A stretch of 64,000 nt of DNA, taken from the NCBI GenBank assembly GCA_039105265.1, contig JAPFFF010000036.1, forward strand, positions 248,001-312,000, read 5' to 3'. Shown here piece after piece: positions 1 to 7,189 of this stretch (position 1 is the stretch's first letter; each line of letters opens with the position of its first letter). The translations under genes and the position numbers were made by a program. The DNA comes from Tritrichomonas musculus (Eukaryota; Parabasalia; Tritrichomonadida; Tritrichomonadidae). The notes under the pieces were generated by a model that did not search any database, had not been told where the DNA came from, and saw nothing but the letters and a program-made list of their open reading frames with translations.

Positions 1-140
1 CAAAAAGAAATATCTTTCTCTTTTACTTTTGCTTCAGCCAAACGATTCATAGCATCATAGAATTCACTCATTGATTTTTTGAGTTTATCTTTCTTGTCCT
101 CTATTAAATTTTGAAATACTACTTGAGGAACTCTCTTCAT
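1..140 (-). CDS. partial small coiled-coil protein (3' end beyond window)
   Basis: An open frame reads leftward from an ATG at 140 and is still open at position 1. The visible 46 residues begin MKRVPQVVFQNL and are rich in Lys, Glu and Asp, with the heptad-like spacing of a coiled coil. The ATG at 140 is chosen over the upstream in-frame ATG at 170 because the class A promoter box, read on the minus strand, lies at about 141 to 165 and ends just before it. It belongs to the element's group of small coiled-coil proteins. Function is unknown. Confidence 0.55.
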   Translation of the reverse strand, partial: MKRVPQVVFQNLIEDKKDKLKKSMSEFYDAMNRLAEAKVKEKDISF

Positions 141-178
141 AAAAAGTGAAGTGTCAAAACCGTTATTCATTTTTTTAA
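141..178. promoter_or_regulatory. class A bidirectional promoter module
   Basis: Read on the minus strand this is AACGGTTTTGACACTTCAC followed by T-rich DNA and the ATG at 140. Read on the plus strand it gives CCGTTATTCATTTTTTT and the ATG at 179. The same module recurs before most element genes up to 7.2 kb. AACGG resembles a Myb recognition core, and TTCATTTTTT resembles a trichomonad initiator. Confidence 0.6.
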
Positions 179-466
179 ATGTTGCCTACTCATAGTTTGA
201 ATCTACTCAAAGAAAATTTGAATAGTTCAATTGATGAATTAATTAGACAAATACATAGTGTTGAAGAATTTGAAATAGAGATTCTGTCATTAAAGAATGA
301 TCCTGATTATGAAAGTTTCCTAGAGGAATTAGAGAAAGAGAAACAAAAATATGAATCCAAAAAAGCTGAAGTAATTCAAAACACTCAAACCTTAATCAAC
401 TTCATCGAACAAAAAAAATCAACCACACCGAAAAAAATAAAATTATCAGTCATATTGAAAGAGTAA
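179..466 (+). CDS. small coiled-coil protein, 95 aa
   Basis: A hypothetical protein of the mobile element. Residues 8 to 75 are dominated by Glu, Lys, Leu and Ile and should form one or two long helices; the tail is Lys/Thr-rich. There is no signal peptide or membrane segment. The ATG at 179 directly follows an Inr-like TTCATTTTTTT, and the stop runs into AAAA as in trichomonad polyadenylation contexts. It converges on the next gene with only 19 bases between the stops. Function is unknown. Confidence 0.6.
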   Translation: MLPTHSLNLLKENLNSSIDELIRQIHSVEEFEIEILSLKNDPDYESFLEELEKEKQKYESKKAEVIQNTQTLINFIEQKKSTTPKKIKLSVILKE

Positions 467-485
467 AAAATTATTTTTTATTTAT

Positions 486-857
486 TTAACCTTTGTTAAT
501 GAATTTATTAAGTTCGATCAATTTTGGTTCTAATTCATTTTTGTCAGTCATGTGAACGAAAATATCCAAAACTTCACGCATTTTGAGAATGAGAGCTTTG
601 CGATAATTTCGAACTTTCTTTTCGAATTTGAGATGATATTCAAGAGTTTCTTGAAGACATGAACTCATTGCTTGATAATCTTCCACTGTCCTATCCAAGC
701 TGCGAATTTCCAGTTTTAAATGAGCATTATGACGTTTTGCGTCATCTATGTAATCAGTTATGGACTCTTTTGGATCGTCTTCTTCCTCTTCTTTTTCCAT
801 TTCTTTCACAGTCTCATCAATATCTTCTTTTGAATAGTCACCGTACCAAGACTTCAT
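486..857 (-). CDS. coiled-coil protein, 123 aa
   Basis: A hypothetical element protein. It has an acidic stretch near the N-terminus with runs of Glu and Asp (about residues 15 to 30), then a helical region rich in Leu, Arg and Lys to the end. The frame is open up to an ATG at 899, but that ATG and another at 878 lie inside the promoter module AACGGTTATGTCAGACC. The ATG at 857, after a T-rich stretch, fits the spacing seen at sister genes, so it is preferred. It is divergent from the surface-protein gene at 909. Function is unknown. Confidence 0.55.
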   Translation of the reverse strand: MKSWYGDYSKEDIDETVKEMEKEEEEDDPKESITDYIDDAKRHNAHLKLEIRSLDRTVEDYQAMSSCLQETLEYHLKFEKKVRNYRKALILKMREVLDIFVHMTDKNELEPKLIELNKFINKG

Positions 858-908
858 TAATAAAAAATGGTCTGACATAACCGTTTTAACCGCTTTCATT
901 TTTATTAA
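858..908. promoter_or_regulatory. class A bidirectional promoter module
   Basis: It contains AACCGTTTTAACCGC and TTTCATTTTTATT reading toward the gene at 909, and AACGGTTATGTCAGACC reading toward the gene ending at 486. Two inverted AACGG cores are packed together. The copy before the gene starting at 2541 is nearly the same, so the module itself is duplicated within the element. Confidence 0.55.
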
Positions 909-2243
909 ATGTTCGTTATCTTTTTGATACTCATTAATCGCCCATCAATTGAAGGAATACCTGATGATGCTGAATGGATTTCTTGTTTTGATTGGGAAAT
1001 TGTTAATGGAGAATGGAAATCAGTTATACCAAATGATGACTTATCATGTTGGACAAATTATGCAACAACAAACAATTTAACACTTAAACAATCATTTACT
1101 GCCAGGAAATTTTGGATCATTGGAAAAATTTCTACCCGTCATGATGAGGCCGAACTTTTATGGAATTCTCAAAAATATCTCATCAATGAATATTCCAACG
1201 ATGAACAAGATTGGATAATTGTTTTTGAATCAAATGAATTTCCCCTAATGCTAACAAATATTATTATTAATGTTCAACAACATAGAAGCATCCAATTTCG
1301 AGGTATTGCATATTTAAGACAGGAATCTTTATCTCCATCAATTGAAGGAATACCTGATAATGCTGAATATATTCCATGTAATGACTGGGAAATTGTAAGT
1401 GGAAATTGGTTAGATAAAGATGATGATCCATCAAATGTGAACAATCCATATCATAGATGTTTTGTTTCTGGTTCTTCAGAAGGAGTCAAAAAGATAACAT
1501 TTTATGGTTCTAAATTTTGGATAATTGTTATGAATTCAAATTCTTTTTACCAAGGTGATCTTTTATGGAATTCAGAACATTATCTCTTTCCTGAAAAAAT
1601 GTTACCAAATAATAAACCTTTTTTGATTGCTTATGAATCACCAACATTCTCACCAATTGATACAACATTATTAATTACTATTCAACATAATGAAATCGGA
1701 TTACGTGGGTTATTCTATCTCAAAGATCCTCCAATTCAAACACCATCACGTTCACCAACACGTTCACCATCACGTTCACCATCACGTTCACCATCACGTT
1801 CACCATCATGTTCACCAACATTCCGCCCATCATTTTCATCATCACGTTCACCAACATTCCGCCCATCTCTTTCACCAACACGTTCACCATCATTTTCACC
1901 ATCACGTTCACCATCTCTTTCACCATCACGTTCATCAACATTCCACCCATCATTTTCACCATCATTTTCACCATCACGTTCGCCATCTTTATCTCCAACA
2001 TTTAGTCCATCTTTTCAATTCACTATATCAGATCAATTCTCTGAATCCTATTTTTTCAATTTCTCATATCAATTCTCTCCATCAGATATTGAACAAAAGA
2101 ATGTATCAAAAATAATAGGTTTATCTGTATCTATTCCATTACTAATTCTCATGATTCTTGCTCTTGGAATTATCTTTTACAAAAATCAAACCAAATTTCA
2201 AACTGAAAATTTTCATTCAGACTCTGACTCAGTTGGACTTTAA
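909..2243 (+). CDS. membrane-anchored surface protein with duplicated ectodomain and Ser/Pro/Arg stalk
   Basis: 444 residues. A short hydrophobic start (MFVIFLILI) could be a signal peptide or anchor. Two related domains of about 125 residues follow (about 10 to 135 and 142 to 272); both begin PSIEGIPD and contain DWEIV, a KFWII strand and LLWNS. A stalk of SPSRSPT-like repeats covers about 276 to 370. A single membrane helix lies at about 402 to 424, with a 20-residue tail containing SDSDS. This is the layout of trichomonad type I surface proteins, yet the gene sits inside the mobile element behind a class A promoter. It could be a captured host adhesin or a virion spike; no catalytic motif is visible. 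The stalk DNA is a short tandem repeat and probably varies in length. Confidence 0.75.
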   Translation: MFVIFLILINRPSIEGIPDDAEWISCFDWEIVNGEWKSVIPNDDLSCWTNYATTNNLTLKQSFTARKFWIIGKISTRHDEAELLWNSQKYLINEYSNDEQDWIIVFESNEFPLMLTNIIINVQQHRSIQFRGIAYLRQESLSPSIEGIPDNAEYIPCNDWEIVSGNWLDKDDDPSNVNNPYHRCFVSGSSEGVKKITFYGSKFWIIVMNSNSFYQGDLLWNSEHYLFPEKMLPNNKPFLIAYESPTFSPIDTTLLITIQHNEIGLRGLFYLKDPPIQTPSRSPTRSPSRSPSRSPSRSPSCSPTFRPSFSSSRSPTFRPSLSPTRSPSFSPSRSPSLSPSRSSTFHPSFSPSFSPSRSPSLSPTFSPSFQFTISDQFSESYFFNFSYQFSPSDIEQKNVSKIIGLSVSIPLLILMILALGIIFYKNQTKFQTENFHSDSDSVGL

Positions 2244-2280
2244 AAAAATTAAATAAACAAATTTAATCTTTTTTTATTTA

Positions 2281-2541
2281 TTAAGGAGTAGTTAAAATTT
2301 TCTCTCTTGAATTGTAGATTTGAATTTTATCAAAGAAATCATGTTCCATCATTGTTGTGAAAACAAATGGTGTGTCATGAACTTCTTTCTTAAATCGATC
2401 AAGATTGTTATTTTCAAGATCATTGATCATAACATTTAATTTGAACATGAAAAATAACTTTAAATGTCGGAAATCAGACACGATATCATTTTTGAACAAT
2501 TTTCTAAATTCTAATTCAAGGTCTTGTTCAGTAACAGTCAT
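2281..2541 (-). CDS. small helical protein, 86 aa
   Basis: A hypothetical element protein beginning MTVTEQDLELEFRKLF. It is mostly predicted helix with mixed charge, with no membrane segment and no known motif. The ATG at 2541 follows CTTTCATTTTTATTT of a class A promoter module. Its 3' end converges with the surface-protein gene. Function is unknown. Confidence 0.55.
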   Translation of the reverse strand: MTVTEQDLELEFRKLFKNDIVSDFRHLKLFFMFKLNVMINDLENNNLDRFKKEVHDTPFVFTTMMEHDFFDKIQIYNSREKILTTP

Positions 2542-2576
2542 AAATAAAAATGAAAGCGGTTAAAAAACGGTTATGT
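2542..2576 (-). promoter_or_regulatory. class A promoter module
   Basis: Read on the minus strand: AACCGTTTTTTAACCGC, then TTTCATTTTTATTT, then the ATG at 2541. It matches the module at 858 to 908 except for a longer T run. Confidence 0.55.
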
Positions 2577-2840
2577 TTATTTATTCTTTAACGTTTCTTC
2601 CAATTTTCGGAAATTCTCTCTGTTGGAAGTTGCTAAAATCCCAACTGTTATTAGTAAAGAATGTAATTGTTCTTGTCTCTCTGGACGAGAATCATTTTTT
2701 AAATCAATTTCTTGATCAAAGAATTCCTCAGTCATTTTGATCATTTGATCACAAGTTTTTTCAATTTCACCTCTAGTGAATTTTAACAAATTTATTAATT
2801 CTTTTTGTTTTTCACTAGGTAAACTTTGTTGGCCCTGCAT
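2577..2840 (-). CDS. small helical protein, 87 aa
   Basis: A hypothetical element protein beginning MQGQQSLPSEKQ. Residues 8 to 50 are amphipathic helix; a less charged stretch LHSLLITVGILA follows, then a charged C-terminal helix. The ATG at 2840 is preceded by TTCAAAAAGTTCATTTTTTT, a strong class C (Inr-like) start context on the minus strand. Function is unknown. Confidence 0.55.
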   Translation of the reverse strand: MQGQQSLPSEKQKELINLLKFTRGEIEKTCDQMIKMTEEFFDQEIDLKNDSRPERQEQLHSLLITVGILATSNRENFRKLEETLKNK

Positions 2841-2874
2841 TTAAAAAAATGAACTTTTTGAATGAATTGACTTT

Positions 2875-3228
2875 TTATTCAAAATTTTCAATTTGATTAT
2901 TCAAGTTCCAGACATGTCCCCAATATAATTCTTTTATTTTTCTAAGTTCATCGAGTTTTTTGTTTGTCTCAGGCGTACTTTCTCCTTTGAGTAATTGATC
3001 ATATTCATCAGAATTTTTCTTCCATTGTTCCCAAGTCAAATCTCTTCTTTTCTTTAATTCTTCATATTCGGTTTTGTTAAATTCGTCTATCATCCCATGA
3101 AATATTCTATTGAGATTTTTGTTAATCTTTTTGAGATGAGATTCTATTTTTTCCAATTCTGAAGAACATGGACAATTGGATACTTTAACATAATAATCCG
3201 CATACATTAACGTTAATAAAAGAAACAT
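2875..3228 (-). CDS. small coiled-coil protein with hydrophobic N-terminus, 117 aa
   Basis: A hypothetical element protein. The first 14 residues (MFLLLTLMYADYYV) are hydrophobic and could be a signal peptide; the remainder is a charged coiled coil with several Trp (residues about 70 to 115). A YDQLL segment followed by a short acidic linker and another helix resembles the C-terminus of the protein at 6087 to 6509, suggesting distant relationship. The ATG at 3228 is preceded by a class C promoter that is itself duplicated upstream. Function is unknown. Confidence 0.55.
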   Translation of the reverse strand: MFLLLTLMYADYYVKVSNCPCSSELEKIESHLKKINKNLNRIFHGMIDEFNKTEYEELKKRRDLTWEQWKKNSDEYDQLLKGESTPETNKKLDELRKIKELYWGHVWNLNNQIENFE

Positions 3229-3345
3229 TTATAAAAAATGAACTTTTTGAATTAAAATTTTAATATTTGTTTGGCCATTTATTTATAAACCTTTTGAGAA
3301 AGATAAATAAATAAAAAATGAACTTTTTGAATTAAAATTTTTATT
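3229..3345 (-). promoter_or_regulatory. tandemly duplicated class C promoter
   Basis: On the minus strand the block AATTCAAAAAGTTCATTTTTT occurs twice, about 80 bases apart. The proximal copy leads directly into the ATG at 3228. The distal copy leads into an eight-codon frame, MAKQILKF, that stops before the proximal copy. This is either a relic of promoter duplication or a short upstream frame. Confidence 0.55.
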
Positions 3346-3381
3346 AAACTTTTTGTGAGTGAAAATTTTGTGGCTGGTGGA

Positions 3382-3441
3382 AGACTTCCGGAAGTCTGTC
3401 GGAAGTCAACCGGATGCCAACCGGAAGTCAACCGGAAGACC
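3382..3441. repeat. CGGAAGTCAAC repeats with a 16-bp palindrome
   Basis: A perfect palindrome, AGACTTCCGGAAGTCT (3382 to 3397), is followed by 11-bp direct repeats CGGAAGTCAAC, CGGATGCCAAC, CGGAAGTCAAC and a partial CGGAAGACC. It is much more GC-rich than its surroundings and lies between the stop of one gene and the duplicated promoter of the next. The arrangement resembles iterons or a protein-binding array and could be a replication or transcription control site. Confidence 0.6.
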
Positions 3442-3446
3442 AAATT

Positions 3447-4088
3447 TTATCTCCATTCTTTTGGATTTTTCCGAAGAGAATAATATGATTGTCGAATTCC
3501 AAAAAAGCATCTTCTTTTTGCTTTAAAAAATTGTCTTACCGATTTTAATTGACAAAAACTTTGTTTTGATATTTTTGTATGAAAAAATACATTATATAGA
3601 TTGACCAATTCATCACAGGGATATTGTCTATTTTTATCAAGAGTTTTCAAAAAGTTCCCAAAATCATCTCGGTCATGATAACTTTTTCCAAATACATCTT
3701 GTGGGTTTGGAGGTCTTGGATTTCCATGACGGTTTGGATTTGCTGGATGTTCTTCTAATTGTTTTTCTACAATTTGATTGATTCCTGCATAAAATTCTTC
3801 TTCATTTGGAGACGTTGATTGAGGTTCATTAAAATCACGGTTTGGATTTGCTGGATGTTCTTCTACTATTTGATTGATTCCTGCATAAAATTCTTCTTCA
3901 TTTGGAGACGTTGATGTATTTATTGGTTGAGGTTCATTAAAATCACGGTCGATTTCCCATTCATCAATTTCATTATTGACAACAAAGTTTTGAAAACTAT
4001 TATTTAAATTTTGCATGTTTGGTGATAATTGATATTGAGGTGAACCCCCAGTTGAATAGTGTAGAGGTAATTCGTTATCACTTGACAT
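3447..4088 (-). CDS. hypothetical protein with internal duplication and basic C-terminus, 213 aa
   Basis: An element protein divergent from the helicase gene. Residues about 48 to 120 contain a near-exact duplication: RDFNEPQ, a short Ser/Thr/Pro linker, NEEEFYAGINQIV and EEHPANPNR each occur twice. The C-terminal 80 residues are basic and aromatic (KAKRRCFFGIRQSYY) and could bind nucleic acid; a winged-helix fold is possible but unproven. Pairing with the helicase across a 50-base bidirectional promoter hints at a shared replication role, which is inference. Confidence 0.6.
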   Translation of the reverse strand: MSSDNELPLHYSTGGSPQYQLSPNMQNLNNSFQNFVVNNEIDEWEIDRDFNEPQPINTSTSPNEEEFYAGINQIVEEHPANPNRDFNEPQSTSPNEEEFYAGINQIVEKQLEEHPANPNRHGNPRPPNPQDVFGKSYHDRDDFGNFLKTLDKNRQYPCDELVNLYNVFFHTKISKQSFCQLKSVRQFFKAKRRCFFGIRQSYYSLRKNPKEWR

Positions 4089-4138
4089 TAATTAAAAAAT
4101 GAATAACGGTTTTGACAGTCACTTTTATTTTTGTATCG
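4089..4138. promoter_or_regulatory. class A bidirectional promoter module
   Basis: AACGGTTTTGACAGTCAC followed by TTTTATTTTTG leads into the ATG at 4139. The other strand leads into the ATG at 4088 through TTCATTTTTTAATTA. It fixes the helicase start, because the frame upstream of 4139 lies inside the promoter and has no ATG. Confidence 0.6.
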
Positions 4139-5842
4139 ATGAATCAACCAACCCTCCTCTCTGATGATTTCTTAATTCCAGAAGCTAGACAAATGGAAAA
4201 TATAAATGAGAATGTCTTTCCTCAATATCAAGGTCAAGAGTTTCATGATCGTGATCTTGAAATAAATACAAATCTCATTCAATTGTTTCCTGATGATGTT
4301 GTTGGATTGTTAAATTTATTTGAACCAACACTTGAAAATTTAACAACTTCTATCAAATATATATTTCGTTCTCCATTTAATCCAAACCATTTGTACAATA
4401 TTGTGAAAAATTGGTACTTATCTAATCAAGAAAATTCTGAACAAGATCTTCAAGCAATTGGTAGTCAAGAAAATCATCCAGAAGTTTCAAATCATTGGAT
4501 CTTCCCAATTTTGAATGCACTCTCAGAATCTCAAAGAAATGTTATTTGGGAGAAATATTTCAATAATACAATTAACCAATTTGTTCAAATTGATTTTGGT
4601 GAAAATTGTTCAATAATCTCATTTAAAGATAAGAATTATGAAAGAAAATATTCTTCTACTGGAATTCGTGTTGGAGATTTCTTTACTGATTTCAAAAAAG
4701 TTTGTTGTTATATTCAACTAGACAATATCTTCATAATTAAACAATCAAATACGTTAGAAATGTTAAATCCTACTCAATTTGCACCAATATTGAAAAATAT
4801 TAAATTAGGGTGTTCAAAAGTTGGTAAAAATACAAAGAAAGCAATTACTGCATTTGATGTTGTTTCCTTTGGGAAGAATTTGGATTTCATTACTTATGAA
4901 TCAATGAAATTCTATTCCGAAGATCCAAACATTTTTTCATATTTTCATTGGTATCCTTATTCAAGATTAATTCTTTGTACACAAAATGTGATTCAACCAT
5001 ATTTGGATCATATTTTTAGAGTTATTGCAAATTCTGACCAAGAATTATATGATTATATCATTAAATGGATTTCATTTATTTTTCAACATCCAGATGGTAA
5101 AACAGGTACTGCATTAGTTATTATTGGTAAACCGGGTTGTGGGAAAAATACATTTACGGACACTCTTTGTTTATTATTAGGTGAATATTCTGATCCAAAT
5201 GCAAACTTTGATAATATTACAAGCAATTTTAATTTCCAAATCTTAAACAAAAAATTATTGGTATGTTCAGAAAAGGAAAATCATAATAAAAACGATCGAA
5301 AATATCTTAAACAACATGAAAGATTAAAAACGTTAATCACAGAAAGATTCGCTCCTATTGAAGGAAAACATAGAAATCCTGAATCTAAAGAAAATGTTGC
5401 CAATTTCATCTTCTTAACAAACAATCCTGCTCCTATTCGAATTGATGAAGACGATAGAAGATTTGTTGTTACAAATTGTTATCCAATGAAAGGTCAAGAC
5501 TATTTTGAACCTTTACGTAATCTTATTAAGACACAAGATTTCAAAAACAATTTAATTACTTTTTTCTTGACTGTTGATTTATCAAATTTCTATCCAGCAC
5601 AATTTCCTACAACTGAGGCAAGAATGAATTTAATGAACTTTTCAAAATCTCCTGAAAAATTATTTATTGAGGAAAACTTTCAAAAATTCAGAAATGGTTA
5701 TGTAGCTTTTGATGCCTGGCTTGAATTTAAAAAATGGGCAAAAGTAAAAAATTTCAGACCCAAAACTCATCAAGATTTTAATCAAACAATTTTACAATAC
5801 TGCTCATTCAATAATAATGATAAGAAATATAGATTAAGGTAA
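4139..5842 (+). CDS. superfamily 3 helicase / D5-like ATPase
   Basis: 567 residues. The C-terminal half carries the SF3 core: Walker A GKPGCGKNT at residues 330 to 338; Walker B-like LLVCSEKEN with acidic residues at about 378 and 380; motif C FLTNN at about 425 to 429; and a DEDDRRF arginine-finger segment about ten residues later. The first 300 residues are not recognised; no clear primase motif is seen. Proteins of this family unwind DNA during replication of viruses and virus-like plasmids, and often carry an N-terminal primase. The start at 4139 is chosen because the upstream frame uses TTG and overlaps the class A promoter. The gene looks whole. Confidence 0.85.
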   Translation: MNQPTLLSDDFLIPEARQMENINENVFPQYQGQEFHDRDLEINTNLIQLFPDDVVGLLNLFEPTLENLTTSIKYIFRSPFNPNHLYNIVKNWYLSNQENSEQDLQAIGSQENHPEVSNHWIFPILNALSESQRNVIWEKYFNNTINQFVQIDFGENCSIISFKDKNYERKYSSTGIRVGDFFTDFKKVCCYIQLDNIFIIKQSNTLEMLNPTQFAPILKNIKLGCSKVGKNTKKAITAFDVVSFGKNLDFITYESMKFYSEDPNIFSYFHWYPYSRLILCTQNVIQPYLDHIFRVIANSDQELYDYIIKWISFIFQHPDGKTGTALVIIGKPGCGKNTFTDTLCLLLGEYSDPNANFDNITSNFNFQILNKKLLVCSEKENHNKNDRKYLKQHERLKTLITERFAPIEGKHRNPESKENVANFIFLTNNPAPIRIDEDDRRFVVTNCYPMKGQDYFEPLRNLIKTQDFKNNLITFFLTVDLSNFYPAQFPTTEARMNLMNFSKSPEKLFIEENFQKFRNGYVAFDAWLEFKKWAKVKNFRPKTHQDFNQTILQYCSFNNNDKKYRLR

Positions 5843-5846
5843 CTTT

Positions 5847-6044
5847 TTATTTAATTAATTCTTTTCTTAAAAGTTCAATTTCTTTTTCTACTTTGTCTCT
5901 TTCTCTTCGTAAATCCATTAATTTTCTAAAATCTTTATCATCATAAACCCTTTGATTACCAATAATCCCTGCCTTTTTTTCGATGTCATTTATTTGTTCA
6001 TCTAAGATATCCCATTTCTCGTAAGCTTCTTGCAATTTAGACAT
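5847..6044 (-). CDS. small coiled-coil protein, 65 aa (tandem family member 1)
   Basis: Begins MSKLQEAYEK; Leu-, Glu-, Lys- and Arg-rich throughout and probably a single coiled coil. It shares a central acidic/aliphatic patch followed by an LRRERDK helix with its neighbours at 6087 to 6509 and 6549 to 6788. The three genes are in tandem on the minus strand, each with its own nearly identical class A promoter. Its stop is five bases from the helicase stop, so the transcripts must converge. Function is unknown. Confidence 0.6.
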   Translation of the reverse strand: MSKLQEAYEKWDILDEQINDIEKKAGIIGNQRVYDDKDFRKLMDLRRERDKVEKEIELLRKELIK

Positions 6045-6086
6045 GAAAACAAAAATAAAAGTGAAGTGTCAAAACTGCTTTTTTAT
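6045..6086 (-). promoter_or_regulatory. class A promoter module
   Basis: On the minus strand: AGCAGTTTTGACACTTCAC, then TTTTATTTTTGTTTTC, then the ATG at 6044. It is essentially identical to the modules at 6510 and 6789. Confidence 0.65.
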
Positions 6087-6509
6087 TTAAGATTTTAAAA
6101 GTTCTTGAAATTCATTTAGTAATTGGTCATATTCTTGTCGTTCTTCGGGAGTCAAAGCTGAGAGATCTCCTGGATATTTAGATTCAATTATGCCTATTCT
6201 TTTCCCAATTTCGAAGGCTTTTTGACAATTAACTCGCATTTGTTCGCTTCTTTTGATATCGGAAATGAAACTATTCATTGCTTCTATTTGATTCCAGAGT
6301 TTTTCTTTTTCTCTTCGTAATCGTTCCAATTCTTCTATGTCTTCCTGAAACAATTTGGATTCATCATAAATAATTAATCCATCCTCATCAATGGAAGATG
6401 GAGCCTTCCTTTCTATTTTCAATATTTGCTTGCATGTTTCCAATTTTTCTTTTCGAAGACTCTCCAATTTTTCTTCCAATTTTCTGATAGGTATTTCAAT
6501 CGCAGACAT
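6087..6509 (-). CDS. coiled-coil protein, 140 aa (tandem family member 2)
   Basis: Begins MSAIEIPIRKLEEKLESLRK. The N-terminal 75 residues align with the whole of the 79-residue neighbour: EEKL, a basic helix, an IIYDESKL patch, then EELERLRRE. The extra C-terminal 65 residues form another helical segment ending EYDQLLNEFQELLKS. There is no membrane segment or known motif. It is probably a structural or scaffold protein of the element, inferred from coiled-coil character only. Confidence 0.6.
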   Translation of the reverse strand: MSAIEIPIRKLEEKLESLRKEKLETCKQILKIERKAPSSIDEDGLIIYDESKLFQEDIEELERLRREKEKLWNQIEAMNSFISDIKRSEQMRVNCQKAFEIGKRIGIIESKYPGDLSALTPEERQEYDQLLNEFQELLKS

Positions 6510-6548
6510 GAAAACAAAAAATAAAAGTGAAGTGTCAAAACTGCTTTT
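6510..6548 (-). promoter_or_regulatory. class A promoter module
   Basis: On the minus strand: AGCAGTTTTGACACTTCAC and TTTTATTTTTTGTTTTC, then the ATG at 6509. Confidence 0.65.
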
Positions 6549-6788
6549 TTATTTAATTACTCTTAATCGTTCTTGAATTTCTTTCATTTGATATCGGAGT
6601 CGGTCTCTTTCTCTTCGTAATCGTTCCAATTCTTCTTGATCATCCATCGATAATTTGGATTCATCATAAATTATAATTGCATCCTCATTTGTGTAATTAG
6701 ATGCATTTTTTTGAATTCTTCTTATTTGTTTCCATTTTTCTTTCCATTCTTCTCGAAGACTTATTAATTTTTCTTCCAATTTAGACAT
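6549..6788 (-). CDS. small coiled-coil protein, 79 aa (tandem family member 3)
   Basis: Begins MSKLEEKLISLREEW. It carries the family core IIIYDESKL followed by EELERLRRERDRL, as in the 140-residue neighbour. The DNA between the two genes repeats as well, so gene and promoter were duplicated as a unit. Function is unknown. Confidence 0.6.
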   Translation of the reverse strand: MSKLEEKLISLREEWKEKWKQIRRIQKNASNYTNEDAIIIYDESKLSMDDQEELERLRRERDRLRYQMKEIQERLRVIK

Positions 6789-6829
6789 GAAAACAAAAAT
6801 AAAAGTGAAGTGTCAAAACTGCTTTTTAT
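6789..6829 (-). promoter_or_regulatory. class A promoter module
   Basis: On the minus strand: AGCAGTTTTGACACTTCAC, then TTTTATTTTTGTTTTC, then the ATG at 6788. It matches the module at 6045 to 6086 almost base for base. Confidence 0.65.
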
Positions 6830-7132
6830 TTAAAGTTCGTTAATTCTTGCTTCAGCAATTTTCTTTTTCAAAATTTGTATTTCCAGGTTAATTATTTCAG
6901 CTTCCAATCGAAATTCATCATCTTTCTTTTTGATTTGGTCTTTCGTTGGATAAACTTTATCACTTTCAATCCCTTCTCTCATTGATTCAGATGTTTCTCT
7001 TTTTTCTCTTTCTTCTCTTTCACGAACTTCATCCCAAAACTTTTTGAATTCATTATTATTATCTTCTTTTTGTTTCAGTACCATTTTCAATTTTATTTCC
7101 AATTGTTTAGAGACAAGTGCACTTTCTGACAT
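6830..7132 (-). CDS. coiled-coil protein, 100 aa
   Basis: Begins MSESALVSKQLEIKLKM. It is almost entirely charged helix, with a REREEREKRE stretch at about residues 40 to 50. The frame is open to an ATG at 7153, but that ATG lies within the T-rich part of the class A promoter. The ATG at 7132 gives an MSES start that matches the spacing and MS starts of its neighbours. It may be a more distant member of the tandem coiled-coil family. Function is unknown. Confidence 0.55.
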   Translation of the reverse strand: MSESALVSKQLEIKLKMVLKQKEDNNNEFKKFWDEVREREEREKRETSESMREGIESDKVYPTKDQIKKKDDEFRLEAEIINLEIQILKKKIAEARINEL

Positions 7133-7189
7133 TATCAAGAAAACAAATAACATTATGGTCTGTCAAAACCGCTCTTTATTGAAATTTAA
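7133..7189. promoter_or_regulatory. class A bidirectional promoter module
   Basis: On the minus strand AGCGGTTTTGACAGACC leads toward the ATG at 7132. On the plus strand TGTCAAAACCGC is followed by TTTATTGAAATTTAA and the integrase ATG at 7190. Confidence 0.55.

Noticed and set aside
1690-2115. Frame rich in His/Val (HHHVHHHVHH) and its Met/Val-rich antisense frame
   Set aside because: Both are other-frame readings of the SPSRSPT stalk repeat of the surface protein at 909 to 2243.
3382-3441. CRISPR array
   Set aside because: Units are 11 bp and contiguous, without spacers; the organism is a eukaryote.
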